Of a stretch of 42,519 bases of DNA, positions 1 to 8,517 are shown piece after piece. Position 1 is the first letter of the stretch. Every line of letters starts with the position of its first letter. The position numbers and the translations under genes are program-made. The notes beneath the pieces are model-generated. The model was not told where the DNA came from, did not search any database, and worked only from the letters and a program-made list of their open reading frames with translations. The stretch comes from an uncultured Acidobacteriota bacterium (GTDB lineage Bacteria > Acidobacteriota > Terriglobia > UBA7540): contig CALCEB010000049.1 of the NCBI GenBank assembly GCA_937900045.1, forward strand, positions 1 through 42,519. Direction: 5' to 3'.

Positions 1-337
1 GAGTATCGAAGAAGGCAGAGGACGGTGGATGGGAAACAAGCGTCCGAAACTGGGGCTTGGAATCTGTACACGACGCCGATCTGTAAAATTGCACGAATTG
101 CATCCCTCTGAGCCTAGCACAAGCGCAAGGGGCCGATGAGACGCATGAGACAAATTATTTTTGCTTTGGTTACAACAGGTTAAAGCGGGTAGATCGGCCC
201 CCCGCCCTCTTCTCCCAGGTCGTGGAGAATCTGAGGCCTGGTGAGCCTGCGTTTTCAAGCTCGACCGGAGGAGGTTGTACAGGGTCGGGGAGCCGGAACT
301 CCAGCCTACTCCAAGGAGGTCGCTTGAACTAAAAAAA

Positions 338-356
338 TCTCTTGAAATTCAAGAGA
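338..356. promoter_or_regulatory. Operator-like palindrome
   Basis: TCTCTTGAA and TTCAAGAGA form perfect 9-base arms around one central base. This is an AT-rich dyad about 280 bases upstream of the oxidoreductase start. The symmetry is directly visible; a regulatory role is inference. Confidence 0.3.
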
Positions 357-381
357 GAGTCTACCGATGTGGATTCCAGAT

Positions 382-432
382 CCCCGCTTGCGCGGGGCTT
401 ATTTGGTCGCCGGTCATAGACCGGCGCTACAG
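382..432. repeat. Two adjacent hairpin repeats (CCCCGC-type and GGTCATAGACC-type)
   Basis: The first hairpin pairs CCCCGC (382-387) with GCGGGG (392-397). The second pairs GCCGGTC (409-415) with GACCGGC (419-425) around ATA and continues as GCTACAG. Both cores recur in the window: the first type near 8370, 11540, 20355 and 41560, the second near 3357, 29850 and 31662. They look like interspersed palindromic repeats. Confidence 0.6.
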
Positions 433-638
433 CCGGTAACGCTGGCATCCCCCGCTCCATCAAATACACTACTCGGGTAGAAGTATTCTAACGGGATTCC
501 AGGGCGAAATAGTGGAAAATGAGCTTTGTATACAATGTATATGGAAGATGGACAGTCCTAGGTTCGAAAATCATGGATTTTGCCCTACGCATTCAGAATT
601 TTCAGATTGCAGCAGGCCGTTTGCATTAAAATCAGGCC

Positions 639-1670
639 ATGCGCAGGCGGGAATTCTTTGGAGTGCTTGCGGGCAGCGGGTTAATTGTGCCGGCCAGGAA
701 CTTATTGGGTGATTCCATCCTGGTTTCCTCAAATCCCAGGATTTCCGAGTTTGATCTTCAATCCCTGGAAGGCCGGTACACCCCAGCAACGGACTTTTAC
801 GTTCGGAACCACTATGCCATTCCACCCGCTTCTGCGGCCAGCACGCTTTCAATTTCCGGCGAAGTCGAAAAGCCGGTCACAATTTCGTCGAAAGACCTTG
901 CCCAGTTGAAGATACAGCAACTTGGCGCCGTGCTGGAATGTTCGGGCGATGGGACAGGGCCACAAGCGTTGGCCAGCAATGGCTTGTGGGAAGGGTGGCC
1001 CTTGCAGGACGTGCTCGCTCTGGCGCGGCCGACAGCCAAGGCAAGATTCCTTCTCCTGACCGGGGCGGACGGCTTCCGGCGGAGCGTTCCAGTGGAGCAA
1101 GCGAGTCGAGGTGCGATGCTGGTGACCAAGTTAAACCGTCAGCCCCTGCCGCCGGAACACGGCGCCCCGTGGCGGGCTCTGTTCCCAGGTCTTTATGGGA
1201 TGCAATCGGTGAAATGGCTCAAACAAATTGACCTGGCCGCCGCCCCATTGTCTCTCGAAACCGATGAATACGCGGCAGTTATTAAGGGACCGGCGGGAGC
1301 TACCCAGCGCCAATCGCTTCCCACGGTTCTGGTGAAGTCGGTGATTACTTACCCCGTTTTGGGCCAGGTTCTGCATCCCGGAACGGTGACACTGCGGGGA
1401 CTGGCATGGTCCGGCGGAGGGAAAATCGCAGCCGTCGAGATCACAACCGACGGGGGCAAGAGCTGGCGAGTCGCCAATCTCAATCCGGGGAGCCGTTATG
1501 AATGGGCGATCTGGCATTATACGGTTGGCATCAGGGGAACGGGGGTGGCGGAGTTCGCGGTTCGGGCCGTGGACGACAAAGGTTCGGAACAGCCTGCCAC
1601 CCGCGATCCCGATCGCCTGGACCCTTATACCAACAACTCCATTGAGAGGATTCAGTTCCTGGTGCAATAA
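639..1670 (+). CDS. Sulfite oxidase-like molybdopterin oxidoreductase, exported
   Basis: This 343-residue protein resembles the sulfite oxidase/SorA/YedY superfamily, which uses molybdenum cofactor in the periplasm for oxidation or reduction reactions. The N-terminus (RRREFF followed by a hydrophobic stretch) looks like a twin-arginine export signal, as expected for a cofactor-loaded enzyme. Residues about 45-210 form the oxidoreductase fold, with Cys101 in the LECSGDG segment as the likely molybdenum ligand. Residues about 225-340 match the Ig-like dimerisation domain (ITTDGGKSW, then WAIW). No haem domain or dedicated cytochrome gene is adjacent, so the electron partner and substrate are unknown. 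The gene converges on the downstream TPR gene with a 33-base gap. The ATG follows only a weak ribosome site. Family assignment is firm; substrate is not. Confidence 0.88.
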   Translation: MRRREFFGVLAGSGLIVPARNLLGDSILVSSNPRISEFDLQSLEGRYTPATDFYVRNHYAIPPASAASTLSISGEVEKPVTISSKDLAQLKIQQLGAVLECSGDGTGPQALASNGLWEGWPLQDVLALARPTAKARFLLLTGADGFRRSVPVEQASRGAMLVTKLNRQPLPPEHGAPWRALFPGLYGMQSVKWLKQIDLAAAPLSLETDEYAAVIKGPAGATQRQSLPTVLVKSVITYPVLGQVLHPGTVTLRGLAWSGGGKIAAVEITTDGGKSWRVANLNPGSRYEWAIWHYTVGIRGTGVAEFAVRAVDDKGSEQPATRDPDRLDPYTNNSIERIQFLVQ

Positions 1671-1703
1671 GGCAGGCGGAAAGCACTTTAGAGCGCGGCG
1701 GCA

Positions 1704-3134
1704 TCAGTGCAAAGCGTCCGGCGCAATCACATGATCCATCATCGCCAAAGCGTGAAGAACGGGTTCGGGCACCGACATAATGAGCGATGGATTGAGCTGA
1801 AGCCCTTTTTCAATCTCGGCCTTGGCAGCGGGAGATAACGGCACCGGGTCCGAAGCCATTTGCAGTCCTAATTCGAGATGGGCGGCGGCCAAGCCTGGAT
1901 CGAGCAGAATTGCTTGGCGGAATTCGTCCTCAGCTTCGGTCTTCCGGCCGAGGCGGATCATCGCCATGCCCAGGCTGAGATGCCCCGTGGCAAACGCCGG
2001 CTGAGCCGCCACGGCACAGTGAAGCTCCGCAATCCCGCGCTGAAAATTTCCGGTGTCAATGAATGCGTTGCCCAGATTGTTAAGGGCTTTTGCGAAGTTC
2101 GGCTGGTCACGCACGGCGGCTTCAAATTCGTGCAAGGCCGATTGCTTGTGATTCTGTTGCCAAAGAACTCCGCCCAGATTGTTGTGAGCCTCCGCGTAAG
2201 TAGGGTCCTGGGCGAGCGCGGAGCGGAACGCGGCAGCAGCACCGTCCAGGTCTCCCGCATACCACAGCTTCAGGCCCCGGTTGTTCTCGCCGTTGGCGCG
2301 GAGCTCCACCGTCTGCATCTGCATCAGCGATCTGGCCTTCGCAAACTTCGCCTGGGCCTGAGCGGAATCACCCAGCTTGCGAAGGGCGCGAGCCAATCCG
2401 TAGGTAGCCATCGCGTCGTCCGGGTTCTGTTCGAGCGCTGCTTCGTAGGCTGCGCGCGCCCCGGACCAGTTGCCCAGTTGGGATAGCGCATTCGCCAAAT
2501 TCAACTGTGCCTCCGGGAAGCGCCGCCGATGGGAAATTGCCTGGCGGAAATTTGCTGCGGCGGCGTGAAGATGGCCATCCTGCAACTCAAGTAATCCTAT
2601 TCCGTTCAGCGCGCTGGCATTCGCCGGGTCGAGGCGCAGGATGTCTTGCAACTGGGTCTTGACGGCTTCGAAATCGCCCTTGCGGAACAGCACGGAGGCG
2701 AGCTCGAGCCGCGCCGAATCGCTGTTGGGATCCGCCTGAACCGCTTTCTGGAAATCAGCCGTAGCTTCTTCCAAGTTTCCTTTTTGGTCCGCGATCAGAC
2801 CCGCCTCAAGCCAGGCGCCGGAAAGGCTGGGGGCCAGCTTCAGCGCCTGGTTCAGGGCGTCGAGCGCTCCGTCGCTGTCTCCGCCGGACCTCAGAGCGAT
2901 GCCCAACGAGAGATAAGCATGGGCGGAGTTGGGATTCTCCTGGATGGCTTGGCGAGCAGCGGCCACGGCGCTCATCACTTGGTTCGCGGGGATGGAAGCA
3001 GACTGCGGGACAAGCTGCGCGGCTTGATTGCGCAGTTCGGAGACTTGGGCGAGGGCCAGGCTGGTTGCGGCCAGCGTGGCGCATAGAACACCTAAGAATA
3101 TGCGGAAGGAGCGATGATGAAGCCCAATGGAGAT
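1704..3134 (-). CDS. Exported TPR-repeat protein (start uncertain)
   Basis: The protein consists of a hydrophobic leader (FRIFLGVLCATLAATSLALAQ) followed by about eleven consecutive tetratricopeptide repeats, recognisable from recurring A..LG.AL...G....A...F..A....P patterns, up to the C-terminus. TPR arrays are protein-interaction scaffolds; the leader points to the periplasm or outer membrane. The start is a problem: no ATG, GTG or TTG lies in frame just before the leader. The nearest in-frame ATG is at 3410, beyond DNA made of interspersed repeats that should not be coding. The coordinate given marks the limit of credible coding, where only ATC or ATT codons are available. The gene lies downstream of, and in the same orientation as, the UnbV protein and the larger TPR protein, so a common export-related role is likely. 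No specific function can be assigned. Confidence 0.72.
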   Translation of the reverse strand: MSIGLHHRSFRIFLGVLCATLAATSLALAQVSELRNQAAQLVPQSASIPANQVMSAVAAARQAIQENPNSAHAYLSLGIALRSGGDSDGALDALNQALKLAPSLSGAWLEAGLIADQKGNLEEATADFQKAVQADPNSDSARLELASVLFRKGDFEAVKTQLQDILRLDPANASALNGIGLLELQDGHLHAAAANFRQAISHRRRFPEAQLNLANALSQLGNWSGARAAYEAALEQNPDDAMATYGLARALRKLGDSAQAQAKFAKARSLMQMQTVELRANGENNRGLKLWYAGDLDGAAAAFRSALAQDPTYAEAHNNLGGVLWQQNHKQSALHEFEAAVRDQPNFAKALNNLGNAFIDTGNFQRGIAELHCAVAAQPAFATGHLSLGMAMIRLGRKTEAEDEFRQAILLDPGLAAAHLELGLQMASDPVPLSPAAKAEIEKGLQLNPSLIMSVPEPVLHALAMMDHVIAPDALH

Positions 3135-3167
3135 GGCGAATCTTGCTTTCTTTACGGGGCTTTGCCA

Positions 3168-3231
3168 CTTTGCGGCTTTGCGTGAACATCTTTTCCAAAA
3201 GACAACAAGACTCTCACGCCAAGGCGCAAAG
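3168..3231. repeat. Imperfect inverted repeat of the CGCAAAG type
   Basis: CTTTGCGGCTTTGCGTGA (3168-3185) is imperfectly complementary to TCTCACGCCAAGGCGCAAAG (3212-3231). It sits just upstream of the leader of the TPR gene. The sequence has the look of a short dispersed intergenic repeat, not of coding DNA. Confidence 0.45.
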
Positions 3232-3352
3232 ACGCAATGGAAGGGCCGAAGGATTGCTGGACAGTGAAACTTCCGCCTAACGAGCTTCGTCAGTAGCAGG
3301 GGTTGAAGGTTAACCGCAAGGGCTGGATCACCAAACTTAAGGTTTGAATGGT

Positions 3353-3379
3353 TTCGGCGGTCATAGACCGTCGCTACAC
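3353..3379. repeat. GGTCATAGACC-type palindromic repeat
   Basis: CGGCGGTC-ATA-GACCGTCG followed by CTACAC matches the core seen at 409-432 and, in the palindromic elements, near 29850 and 31662. It lies between the UnbV gene and the downstream TPR gene. Confidence 0.55.
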
Positions 3380-3414
3380 AAGGAGCGGACCATGACGCTT
3401 GCTTCGTCATTGGT

Positions 3415-5157
3415 TTACGGCTTTCCACTGTTCTCACCTTGAAAAAACTTGTGCTCGCGGTTGATCGCCAGGCGCTCGCGCTTTTCGATCTGCCCATCCG
3501 GCCAGCGGATTTCCACTTGGTCGATCTGTTGGGCTTCACCCAAGCCAAAATGAAGGCGAATATCGTTCGAGCTGATGTAGCTTTCCCCGCTTCGCACTTC
3601 GTCAATCTGAGTGATGTCCCCGGCGGTTATTCTGACCCTTGCGCCGATCGCATCGCGATTGGAGTGGATGCCGTTACCATTGAGCTTAAGCCGTGTCCAG
3701 GCGTCCGCCGGGCCCGAGGGTTTGTATAGAAAAGGTTCTTGATCGATGTTATTCACCGCGGCCCAGACTCGGCCGCTGTTGGTGAGGTCGCCAAAAGCCG
3801 CGCCCCGGCTGCTCCAAGCCCGGGTAAATCCACTCTCACGGTCGGTAAGCGTTTCAAACCGCCCATTGCGGGTGTTGCGGAACAACTGATTGTTCTGAAG
3901 ATAGGAATTTCCGGCTTTGTCAGCCTGCGGGTAAATGTGGCCGTTCGCCACAAAGAGGTCCTTCCAGCCGTCATTGTCATAATCGATGAAGCCCGTTCCC
4001 CAACTGAGTTGTGAAAAGCTGGCGGTGCCGAGGCCGGCTTCAAACGTCACATCGTCAAACTGCCCGTGACTGTTGCGATAAAGCGTGTTGTAATCCTCAG
4101 AGAAGTTGGTGACCAGAATGTCCATCCAACCGTCGTTGTTGTAGTCGCCGAGGGCGATGCCCATGGAAGATTGCGGGCGGCCATCCGCGCTGAGGGCGCA
4201 TCCGGCTTCAAGGCCGGTTTCCTCAAACGTCCCATTGCCCTTGTTGTGCCACAGGAAATTGGCCATCGAATCGTTTGCGACGTAAATATCCGGGCGGCCA
4301 TCGTTATCAAAGTCGCACCAGACCACGCTGAACCCGTAGGCTTTGTCGCTGTCCACAATGCCCACCTGGGTGCCCACTTCGCGGAATTTACCATTGCCCT
4401 CGTTATGATAAAAGAGGTCCGGCAAGCCGGGTAGTCCGCGAGGGCCGCAGGCGACCGGAACGCCACGATAAAGACAATAGTTGCCGGCGCCAGGACGGGG
4501 AATGCGAGCGCGGTCGAAGTCCACATAGCGGGCTACGTAAAGGTCCAACTTGCCGTCGTCGTCGTAGTCGCCCCAGGCGCAGCCGGTGGACCAGTTGCCG
4601 CCTTCGAGTCCGGCTTCGCGCGTGACATTGGTAAAAGTTCCGTTGCCATTATTATGGAACAGAGCGTTGGCGCCGAAGTTGGTGACGAATACGTCCATGT
4701 GCCCATCATTGTCGTAATCGGCCGCAGCCACGCCCATTCCCCATCCTTCGTTGATCAAGCCGCTGGCTAGCGTCACGTCGGTAAACGTTCCGTCGCCGTT
4801 GTTGCGAAACAGGCGGCTGGAGGTGCGAGGCAATTTGGGATGGTCCAATAACCGGAAAGACGATCCATTGACCAGGAAAATGTCCATCAAGCTGTCATGG
4901 TTGTAATCAAAAATAGCAACCCCGCTGCCCACGGTCTCCACCAGGTAGTCTTTGGCGAGCGATCCACAAGTGTCCCGGAAGGAGGCAAGGCCGGACTGCT
5001 TGGCCACATCCACAAACCAGGGCCCAGGAGCCAGCACGGGCTGGCCCTGCTTGCCGTTTGGGAACAGGGGCACGATGAAGCAAAGCCCTGCGGCCCGGCT
5101 CAGGAACTGGCGGCGGCTATTGCTGCAATGGAAAGGAGTGGAGGAGTTGACCGTCAT
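3415..5157 (-). CDS. Tat-exported FG-GAP/VCBS repeat protein with ASPIC/UnbV domain
   Basis: The protein has about 580 residues. It opens with a textbook twin-arginine signal (SRRQFLS, arginines 15-16, then a hydrophobic run), so it is exported folded. Residues about 70-430 hold repeated FG-GAP/VCBS units with calcium-binding-like D-x-D-x-DG loops (DYDNDGHMDVFVTN and similar), predicting a beta-propeller. The C-terminal part (about 490-570; IGARVRI, then EVRSGESYISS, then VEIRWPDG) is the ASPIC/UnbV domain typical of CRTAC1-like proteins. The ATG at 5157 overlaps the stop of the upstream TPR gene (TGATG), indicating translational coupling; a TTG one codon earlier is less likely. TPR plus UnbV pairs recur in Acidobacteriota and Planctomycetes, but their substrate is unknown. 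The domain calls are solid; the role in envelope binding or polysaccharide handling is only a guess. Confidence 0.88.
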   Translation of the reverse strand: MTVNSSTPFHCSNSRRQFLSRAAGLCFIVPLFPNGKQGQPVLAPGPWFVDVAKQSGLASFRDTCGSLAKDYLVETVGSGVAIFDYNHDSLMDIFLVNGSSFRLLDHPKLPRTSSRLFRNNGDGTFTDVTLASGLINEGWGMGVAAADYDNDGHMDVFVTNFGANALFHNNGNGTFTNVTREAGLEGGNWSTGCAWGDYDDDGKLDLYVARYVDFDRARIPRPGAGNYCLYRGVPVACGPRGLPGLPDLFYHNEGNGKFREVGTQVGIVDSDKAYGFSVVWCDFDNDGRPDIYVANDSMANFLWHNKGNGTFEETGLEAGCALSADGRPQSSMGIALGDYNNDGWMDILVTNFSEDYNTLYRNSHGQFDDVTFEAGLGTASFSQLSWGTGFIDYDNDGWKDLFVANGHIYPQADKAGNSYLQNNQLFRNTRNGRFETLTDRESGFTRAWSSRGAAFGDLTNSGRVWAAVNNIDQEPFLYKPSGPADAWTRLKLNGNGIHSNRDAIGARVRITAGDITQIDEVRSGESYISSNDIRLHFGLGEAQQIDQVEIRWPDGQIEKRERLAINREHKFFQGENSGKP

Positions 5158-7187
5158 CAATGGGATTCCTGCTTTGCGGCTTGCTGGAGCTTAGCACGCT
5201 CCGGCTCGGTCTCTCTTGTTCGTTCCACGGTCATCGCATCGGAGGCTTGGCGAAGCTTTTCGGACTCAGCCAGCGCCTTGCGGGCTTTGTCCAACTCACC
5301 CATTTTGCGATAAAGCGCCGCCAGGCGGAAATGGATTTCTCCGTCGACGTCGTCATTCTCAACTGGCGTGAGTTCCGCCAGAGCTTGCTGGGTGTGGCCC
5401 AATTCCGATTCCGCTTTGGCCAAATCAAGCCGGGCCTTGCGGTCAACTTTGGGATCCGTAATGGATTTCCTCAAATAGGGCACGGCGCTCGCCCACTGGC
5501 GCTCATTCACATAAGTATCGCCCAGCTCGTATGCCGCCACGGTTGAGGCCGGAGAGGTTTCAAGTGTTTTCCGGAGCGCGGGTTCCGCCCGCGACCAGTC
5601 CCCCGCTTGCCAGTAAGCGGTGCCGAGGCCGAAGTAAAGGTCGGTGAGATTGGGCGCCAGGCGCAAGGCCGTTTCGTACTCGGCAATGGCTTGCTTCCAT
5701 TGGTAATGATCCGCGTCATTGCGCGCCAGCATTTCATGGACGCGGGGCGAGTTGGGATTGAGCAAAGAAGCTTGGAGCAACGATTGGAAGGATAGGGCTT
5801 CTGCCGATTGAGCCAGCCAATAAATTGCCCAGCCGCATTCCGGATCGCTTTTTAGTAACCGTTCCGCGCCGGCTTGTGCTTCATCGAAACGGGACAAGCG
5901 GTATTCTGCCTCCGCCAGCTTGATCTTCTCTGTAATCGTGGGATGATTTTTCTGATTCATTCGCCCATGTAATTGGCGAATCAGCCGTGCATAACAACCC
6001 TCTGTCAGCCACAGTCCCGGTGTGGAGGCATCGTGGACGGGAAGCATCGGGCAAGAATCCGGGTGGGTGGATTCGATGCGGACGCCGCTGACTCCACTCC
6101 CCTGAAGCCAGGTTTGCCACAGGCGTTCCGCCGCGGTTTGGGCGAGGCTTGCAGGCATGCGCAGGCCGCCCTGATGCCACGCCATGCGCAATGCGGCGGG
6201 AGGTTGCAATTCCAGACGCCGCTCCATGTCGGTCGTGTGAAACAGCATCAAGTGGCGCACTCGGGACAGAGCGGAATCCCAATTGTAATCGAGCGATTCT
6301 GTCTCCGCCAAGCCAAACCAGGCAGGCGATGATTCCGGGTCCGCCGCCAGCTCTTTCTGAAACTCATTTTCGGCGGCCGGAGCATAACCTTGCTCAAGGA
6401 ACGCTTGCCCCAGGTCCGCATGGACACCGGGAAGGACAGTGCTCTGTTGGTCCTCATGCTGGGCCGTAAGCTCGCCGCCCGTGTTTTTGCCTCCTCCGAT
6501 CATCGGCAGCAGGATTTTCGCTGCATTCAAGCCGTCTCCCCGGCGAAGAGATCGCTCGGCGATCAGCATTTCTGCCACCGGGTCTTTCGGATGGTGCCTT
6601 GTAAAGCGGCTGAACGTTTCCTTTGCCAGTTGTGCTTCGGCCACGCCCAACTTGTACCAGGCCTCCACCACTTTGGGCGTGCGGCGCGCCTGATCCTGGT
6701 ATTCCCGCGCAGCCTCGCCCAGATGACCGCTCCGGGCCAAGGCATCGCCCAGCGCCAGGCGGGCTGTACCACTTGCGGGGTTCAATCGAAGGGCCTGGCG
6801 GAGGTTCCGAATCGCGCTATCGAGCCGGTTCAATTGCAGATCGTCAAGCCCCGCTACCACCCAGGCCTGCGCGGGAATACCGGTATCCCCCGGACCATGT
6901 TTCGACACGAAGACCGGCCGCAAGGCTTGGAGGGAGTCCGCAAAGCGATGCGCCATAAATTGATCGGTCGCCAAGCGGATGTGGACCTCAGTGAGCACTG
7001 CGGAGTTGGCCGCTGCTGGTCCCATCGCAAGGAACTTCTGGTAGTGGCCCGCAGCCTGCGAATATTGCCCAGCTTTCTCAGCCGCGGCGGCGGCTTTCAG
7101 TTCGTCACCTGGAGCTTTCTGCAGGGCTGCGGAAGAGAAGGTTGCAATCAACAGGACGGCGCAAGCTGTCCAGCCTCCCAAGCGCAT
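5157..7187 (-). CDS. Large exported TPR-repeat protein
   Basis: The product has about 676 residues. It begins with a signal peptide (MRLGGWTACAVLLIATFSSAAL) and then holds many TPR units spread over two arrays, roughly residues 30-300 and 400-640, separated by a non-repetitive segment. The C-terminus is charged (ESEKLRQASD, then ERTRETEPERAKLQQAAKQESH). A strong Shine-Dalgarno sequence (GGAAGG) lies 8 bases before the ATG at 7187; the earlier GTG at 7205 overlaps that site and is unlikely to be the start. It is the first gene of a minus-strand unit and its stop overlaps the start of the UnbV protein gene, so the two are made together. Likely role: envelope scaffold partnering the UnbV beta-propeller. 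No enzymatic motif was seen. Confidence 0.85.
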   Translation of the reverse strand: MRLGGWTACAVLLIATFSSAALQKAPGDELKAAAAAEKAGQYSQAAGHYQKFLAMGPAAANSAVLTEVHIRLATDQFMAHRFADSLQALRPVFVSKHGPGDTGIPAQAWVVAGLDDLQLNRLDSAIRNLRQALRLNPASGTARLALGDALARSGHLGEAAREYQDQARRTPKVVEAWYKLGVAEAQLAKETFSRFTRHHPKDPVAEMLIAERSLRRGDGLNAAKILLPMIGGGKNTGGELTAQHEDQQSTVLPGVHADLGQAFLEQGYAPAAENEFQKELAADPESSPAWFGLAETESLDYNWDSALSRVRHLMLFHTTDMERRLELQPPAALRMAWHQGGLRMPASLAQTAAERLWQTWLQGSGVSGVRIESTHPDSCPMLPVHDASTPGLWLTEGCYARLIRQLHGRMNQKNHPTITEKIKLAEAEYRLSRFDEAQAGAERLLKSDPECGWAIYWLAQSAEALSFQSLLQASLLNPNSPRVHEMLARNDADHYQWKQAIAEYETALRLAPNLTDLYFGLGTAYWQAGDWSRAEPALRKTLETSPASTVAAYELGDTYVNERQWASAVPYLRKSITDPKVDRKARLDLAKAESELGHTQQALAELTPVENDDVDGEIHFRLAALYRKMGELDKARKALAESEKLRQASDAMTVERTRETEPERAKLQQAAKQESH

Positions 7188-7264
7188 CGGTGTTCCCTTC
7201 CTCACAACTCATTTTGGCATTAAAGAGTCTCTACCACATTATTCTTTGGGCAGGCAACGATTGG

Positions 7265-7332
7265 CAAAGGGGGGAATGACGGCGGCGAACCATGTCAGGA
7301 AACATCAAACTGAGTCACTGCCAAAGGGGGGA
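7265..7332. repeat. Fragment of the GGTAGTG terminal-repeat element
   Basis: Positions 7276-7322 match one end of the elements at 8321-8517 and 11490-11684 (ATGACGGCGGCGAAC, then AGGAAACATCAAACTGAG, TCACTGCC). The other end is absent. The fragment is bracketed by the 11-base direct repeats CAAAGGGGGGA at 7265-7275 and 7322-7332. The rest of the 7188-7482 gap shows no gene. Confidence 0.6.
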
Positions 7333-7482
7333 TGTTTCAGGATGGCGCAACTTGACGCGTGGCACGATTGCCGCAAATTCGGAATTCATGTTTCGAGGAG
7401 CTTCACCATCAAGCGTTGATGCAGAAAACTGAATGGGCCCAGCTCAGCCACACCCACTCTGCGGGCAATGCCCCAGGGTGCC

Positions 7483-8031
7483 TCACAGCTTATGGGGACG
7501 GAACATAAGATCAAACCACGGTTTCCATGTCTTGCCGCCATCGGTCGAGGTTACCGCCGTCTCACGAACGCCTCCGTTCACAGGCTTCCAGGTGCCGCGA
7601 ACCAGAGTTCGCCCGCCCCCTGCGTGATCTACGCCGCTTAGAACCATTTCGCCCGCACGGATTTTGCCTTCGATAATCAGCAACTGACCTCGATTGGTCA
7701 CCCAAGTCTGGTGCCAAATCTTTCTGGAGGCGTCGTAAAGGCTGAAACTCTCACCTCTCGACCCGTTTGTGCCTTCGTAGTCCTCCAGCAAGACGCAGCC
7801 ACCAAGCACGCGGTCAACTCGAGTGCGCGCTACCTTCACCGGGCTGCCGACGTCAAAGGCGTCCCAATCACCGATCCAGAAGTCAAACTGCCGGTATTCG
7901 GGCGCCGCGCAGGGGGTTGGTTTCTGGGACTCTGCTGACGAGACAGGGGCAGCGGCCAAGCCAGCAATGAACCCGCAGAGGACAACCATGGAGACAACAC
8001 TGACCTTCAACCATAGAGCGATCCGGTTCAT
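7483..8031 (-). CDS. Secreted DUF1579-like protein
   Basis: This 182-residue protein has an N-terminal signal peptide (hydrophobic residues about 8-28, ending AAAPVSSA). The mature part begins with EYRQFDFWIGDWDAF, the hallmark opening of DUF1579-like secreted proteins predicted to form a lipocalin-like beta-barrel. It continues with alternating beta strands such as GGCVLLEDYEG, FSLYDASRKIWHQTWV and TWKPVNGGVRETAV. No catalytic residues are obvious. No good ribosome site precedes the ATG, but the signal peptide fixes the start. A 16-base sequence about 110 bases upstream is repeated ahead of the HAF-protein gene, hinting at shared control. The function of the family is unknown. Confidence 0.75.
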   Translation of the reverse strand: MNRIALWLKVSVVSMVVLCGFIAGLAAAPVSSAESQKPTPCAAPEYRQFDFWIGDWDAFDVGSPVKVARTRVDRVLGGCVLLEDYEGTNGSRGESFSLYDASRKIWHQTWVTNRGQLLIIEGKIRAGEMVLSGVDHAGGGRTLVRGTWKPVNGGVRETAVTSTDGGKTWKPWFDLMFRPHKL

Positions 8032-8139
8032 TTTAGATTTGTCCGTTTTTCGATAGGATTCACCGTGGCGTCCGCTTCCAGTTCATTTTCGCTGGCAACA
8101 CTGCGCCTCGCATCAATCAAGAGAGGTGGATGGCCGGAG

Positions 8140-8155
8140 CAATGTTGGACGTTTG
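8140..8155. promoter_or_regulatory. Shared upstream motif, copy 1
   Basis: CAATGTTGGACGTTTG is repeated exactly at 10194-10209. Each copy lies upstream of a minus-strand gene for a secreted protein (109 bases before the DUF1579-like gene, 163 before the HAF gene). The sequence has imperfect dyad symmetry (AATGT with ACGTT). A role as regulator binding site is inference. Confidence 0.35.
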
Positions 8156-8276
8156 TGGACCTTGCTCCCGATGGTGGCCATTACCCCGCTGGGAAAATCC
8201 CAAGCGTCGAAAGGAAATTGAGAGAGGGCCGCAAAAGTAACGTACTCCGTGTTCCAAGAACTGTGCTCCTCAAGAA

Positions 8277-8308
8277 AACGAGGGTAGGGGATTTTCTCTA
8301 CCCTCGTT
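8277..8308 (-). terminator. Intrinsic terminator hairpin, minus strand
   Basis: AACGAGGGTAG (8277-8287) pairs perfectly with CTACCCTCGTT (8298-8308) around a 10-base loop. Read on the minus strand the stem runs into TTTTCTT, as in a rho-independent terminator. It would end transcripts from the HAF gene, with the mobile repeat at 8321-8517 lying between the gene and this terminator. Confidence 0.6.
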
Positions 8309-8320
8309 AAGTCTCAGGTT

Positions 8321-8517
8321 GGTAGTGACTCAATTTGACGATTCTTTATCAGTTTGTTCCTTTACCGTCATTCCCGCGAAAGCGGGAATCCAGTCCGCAA
8401 ACCGGAGCGGCATTCTGAACTCGTGCGTAGAAAAGGCTCGTCTCTGGCCTGTATCCCCGCTTTCGCAGGGATGACGGCGGCGAATAAAGTGAGGAAACAT
8501 CAAACTGAGTCACTACC
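8321..8517. mobile_element. MITE-like element with 18-base terminal inverted repeats (copy A)
   Basis: The left end GGTAGTGACTCAATTTGA (8321-8338) and right end TCAAACTGAGTCACTACC (8500-8517) are inverted repeats with one mismatch. The 7-base CTCAGGT flanks the element at 8313-8319 and 8518-8524, consistent with a target-site duplication (one unpaired T on the left). Inside are two oppositely oriented GTCATTCCCGCGAAAGCGGGA-type palindromes. It is 197 bases long and has no coding capacity, so it must be moved by a transposase elsewhere, if at all. Confidence 0.78.

Larger units (their letters stand above)
1..638. other. Intergenic region with palindromic repeats, no gene recognised
   Basis: No convincing coding sequence is visible. 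The stretch holds an operator-like palindrome at 338-356, a CCCCGC/GCGGGG hairpin at 382-397, a GCCGGTC-ATA-GACCGGC hairpin at 409-425 followed by GCTACAG, and the self-complementary TTGTATACAA at 526-535 ahead of the oxidoreductase gene. Confidence 0.6.

Noticed and set aside
3135..3605. Upstream extension of the TPR frame to 3605
   Set aside because: It runs through dispersed repeats and overlaps the UnbV gene in another frame; no credible protein sequence.
8350..8480. CRISPR-like appearance of repeated CATTCCCGC palindromes
   Set aside because: Copies are scattered, in both orientations, without regular spacers or cas genes.
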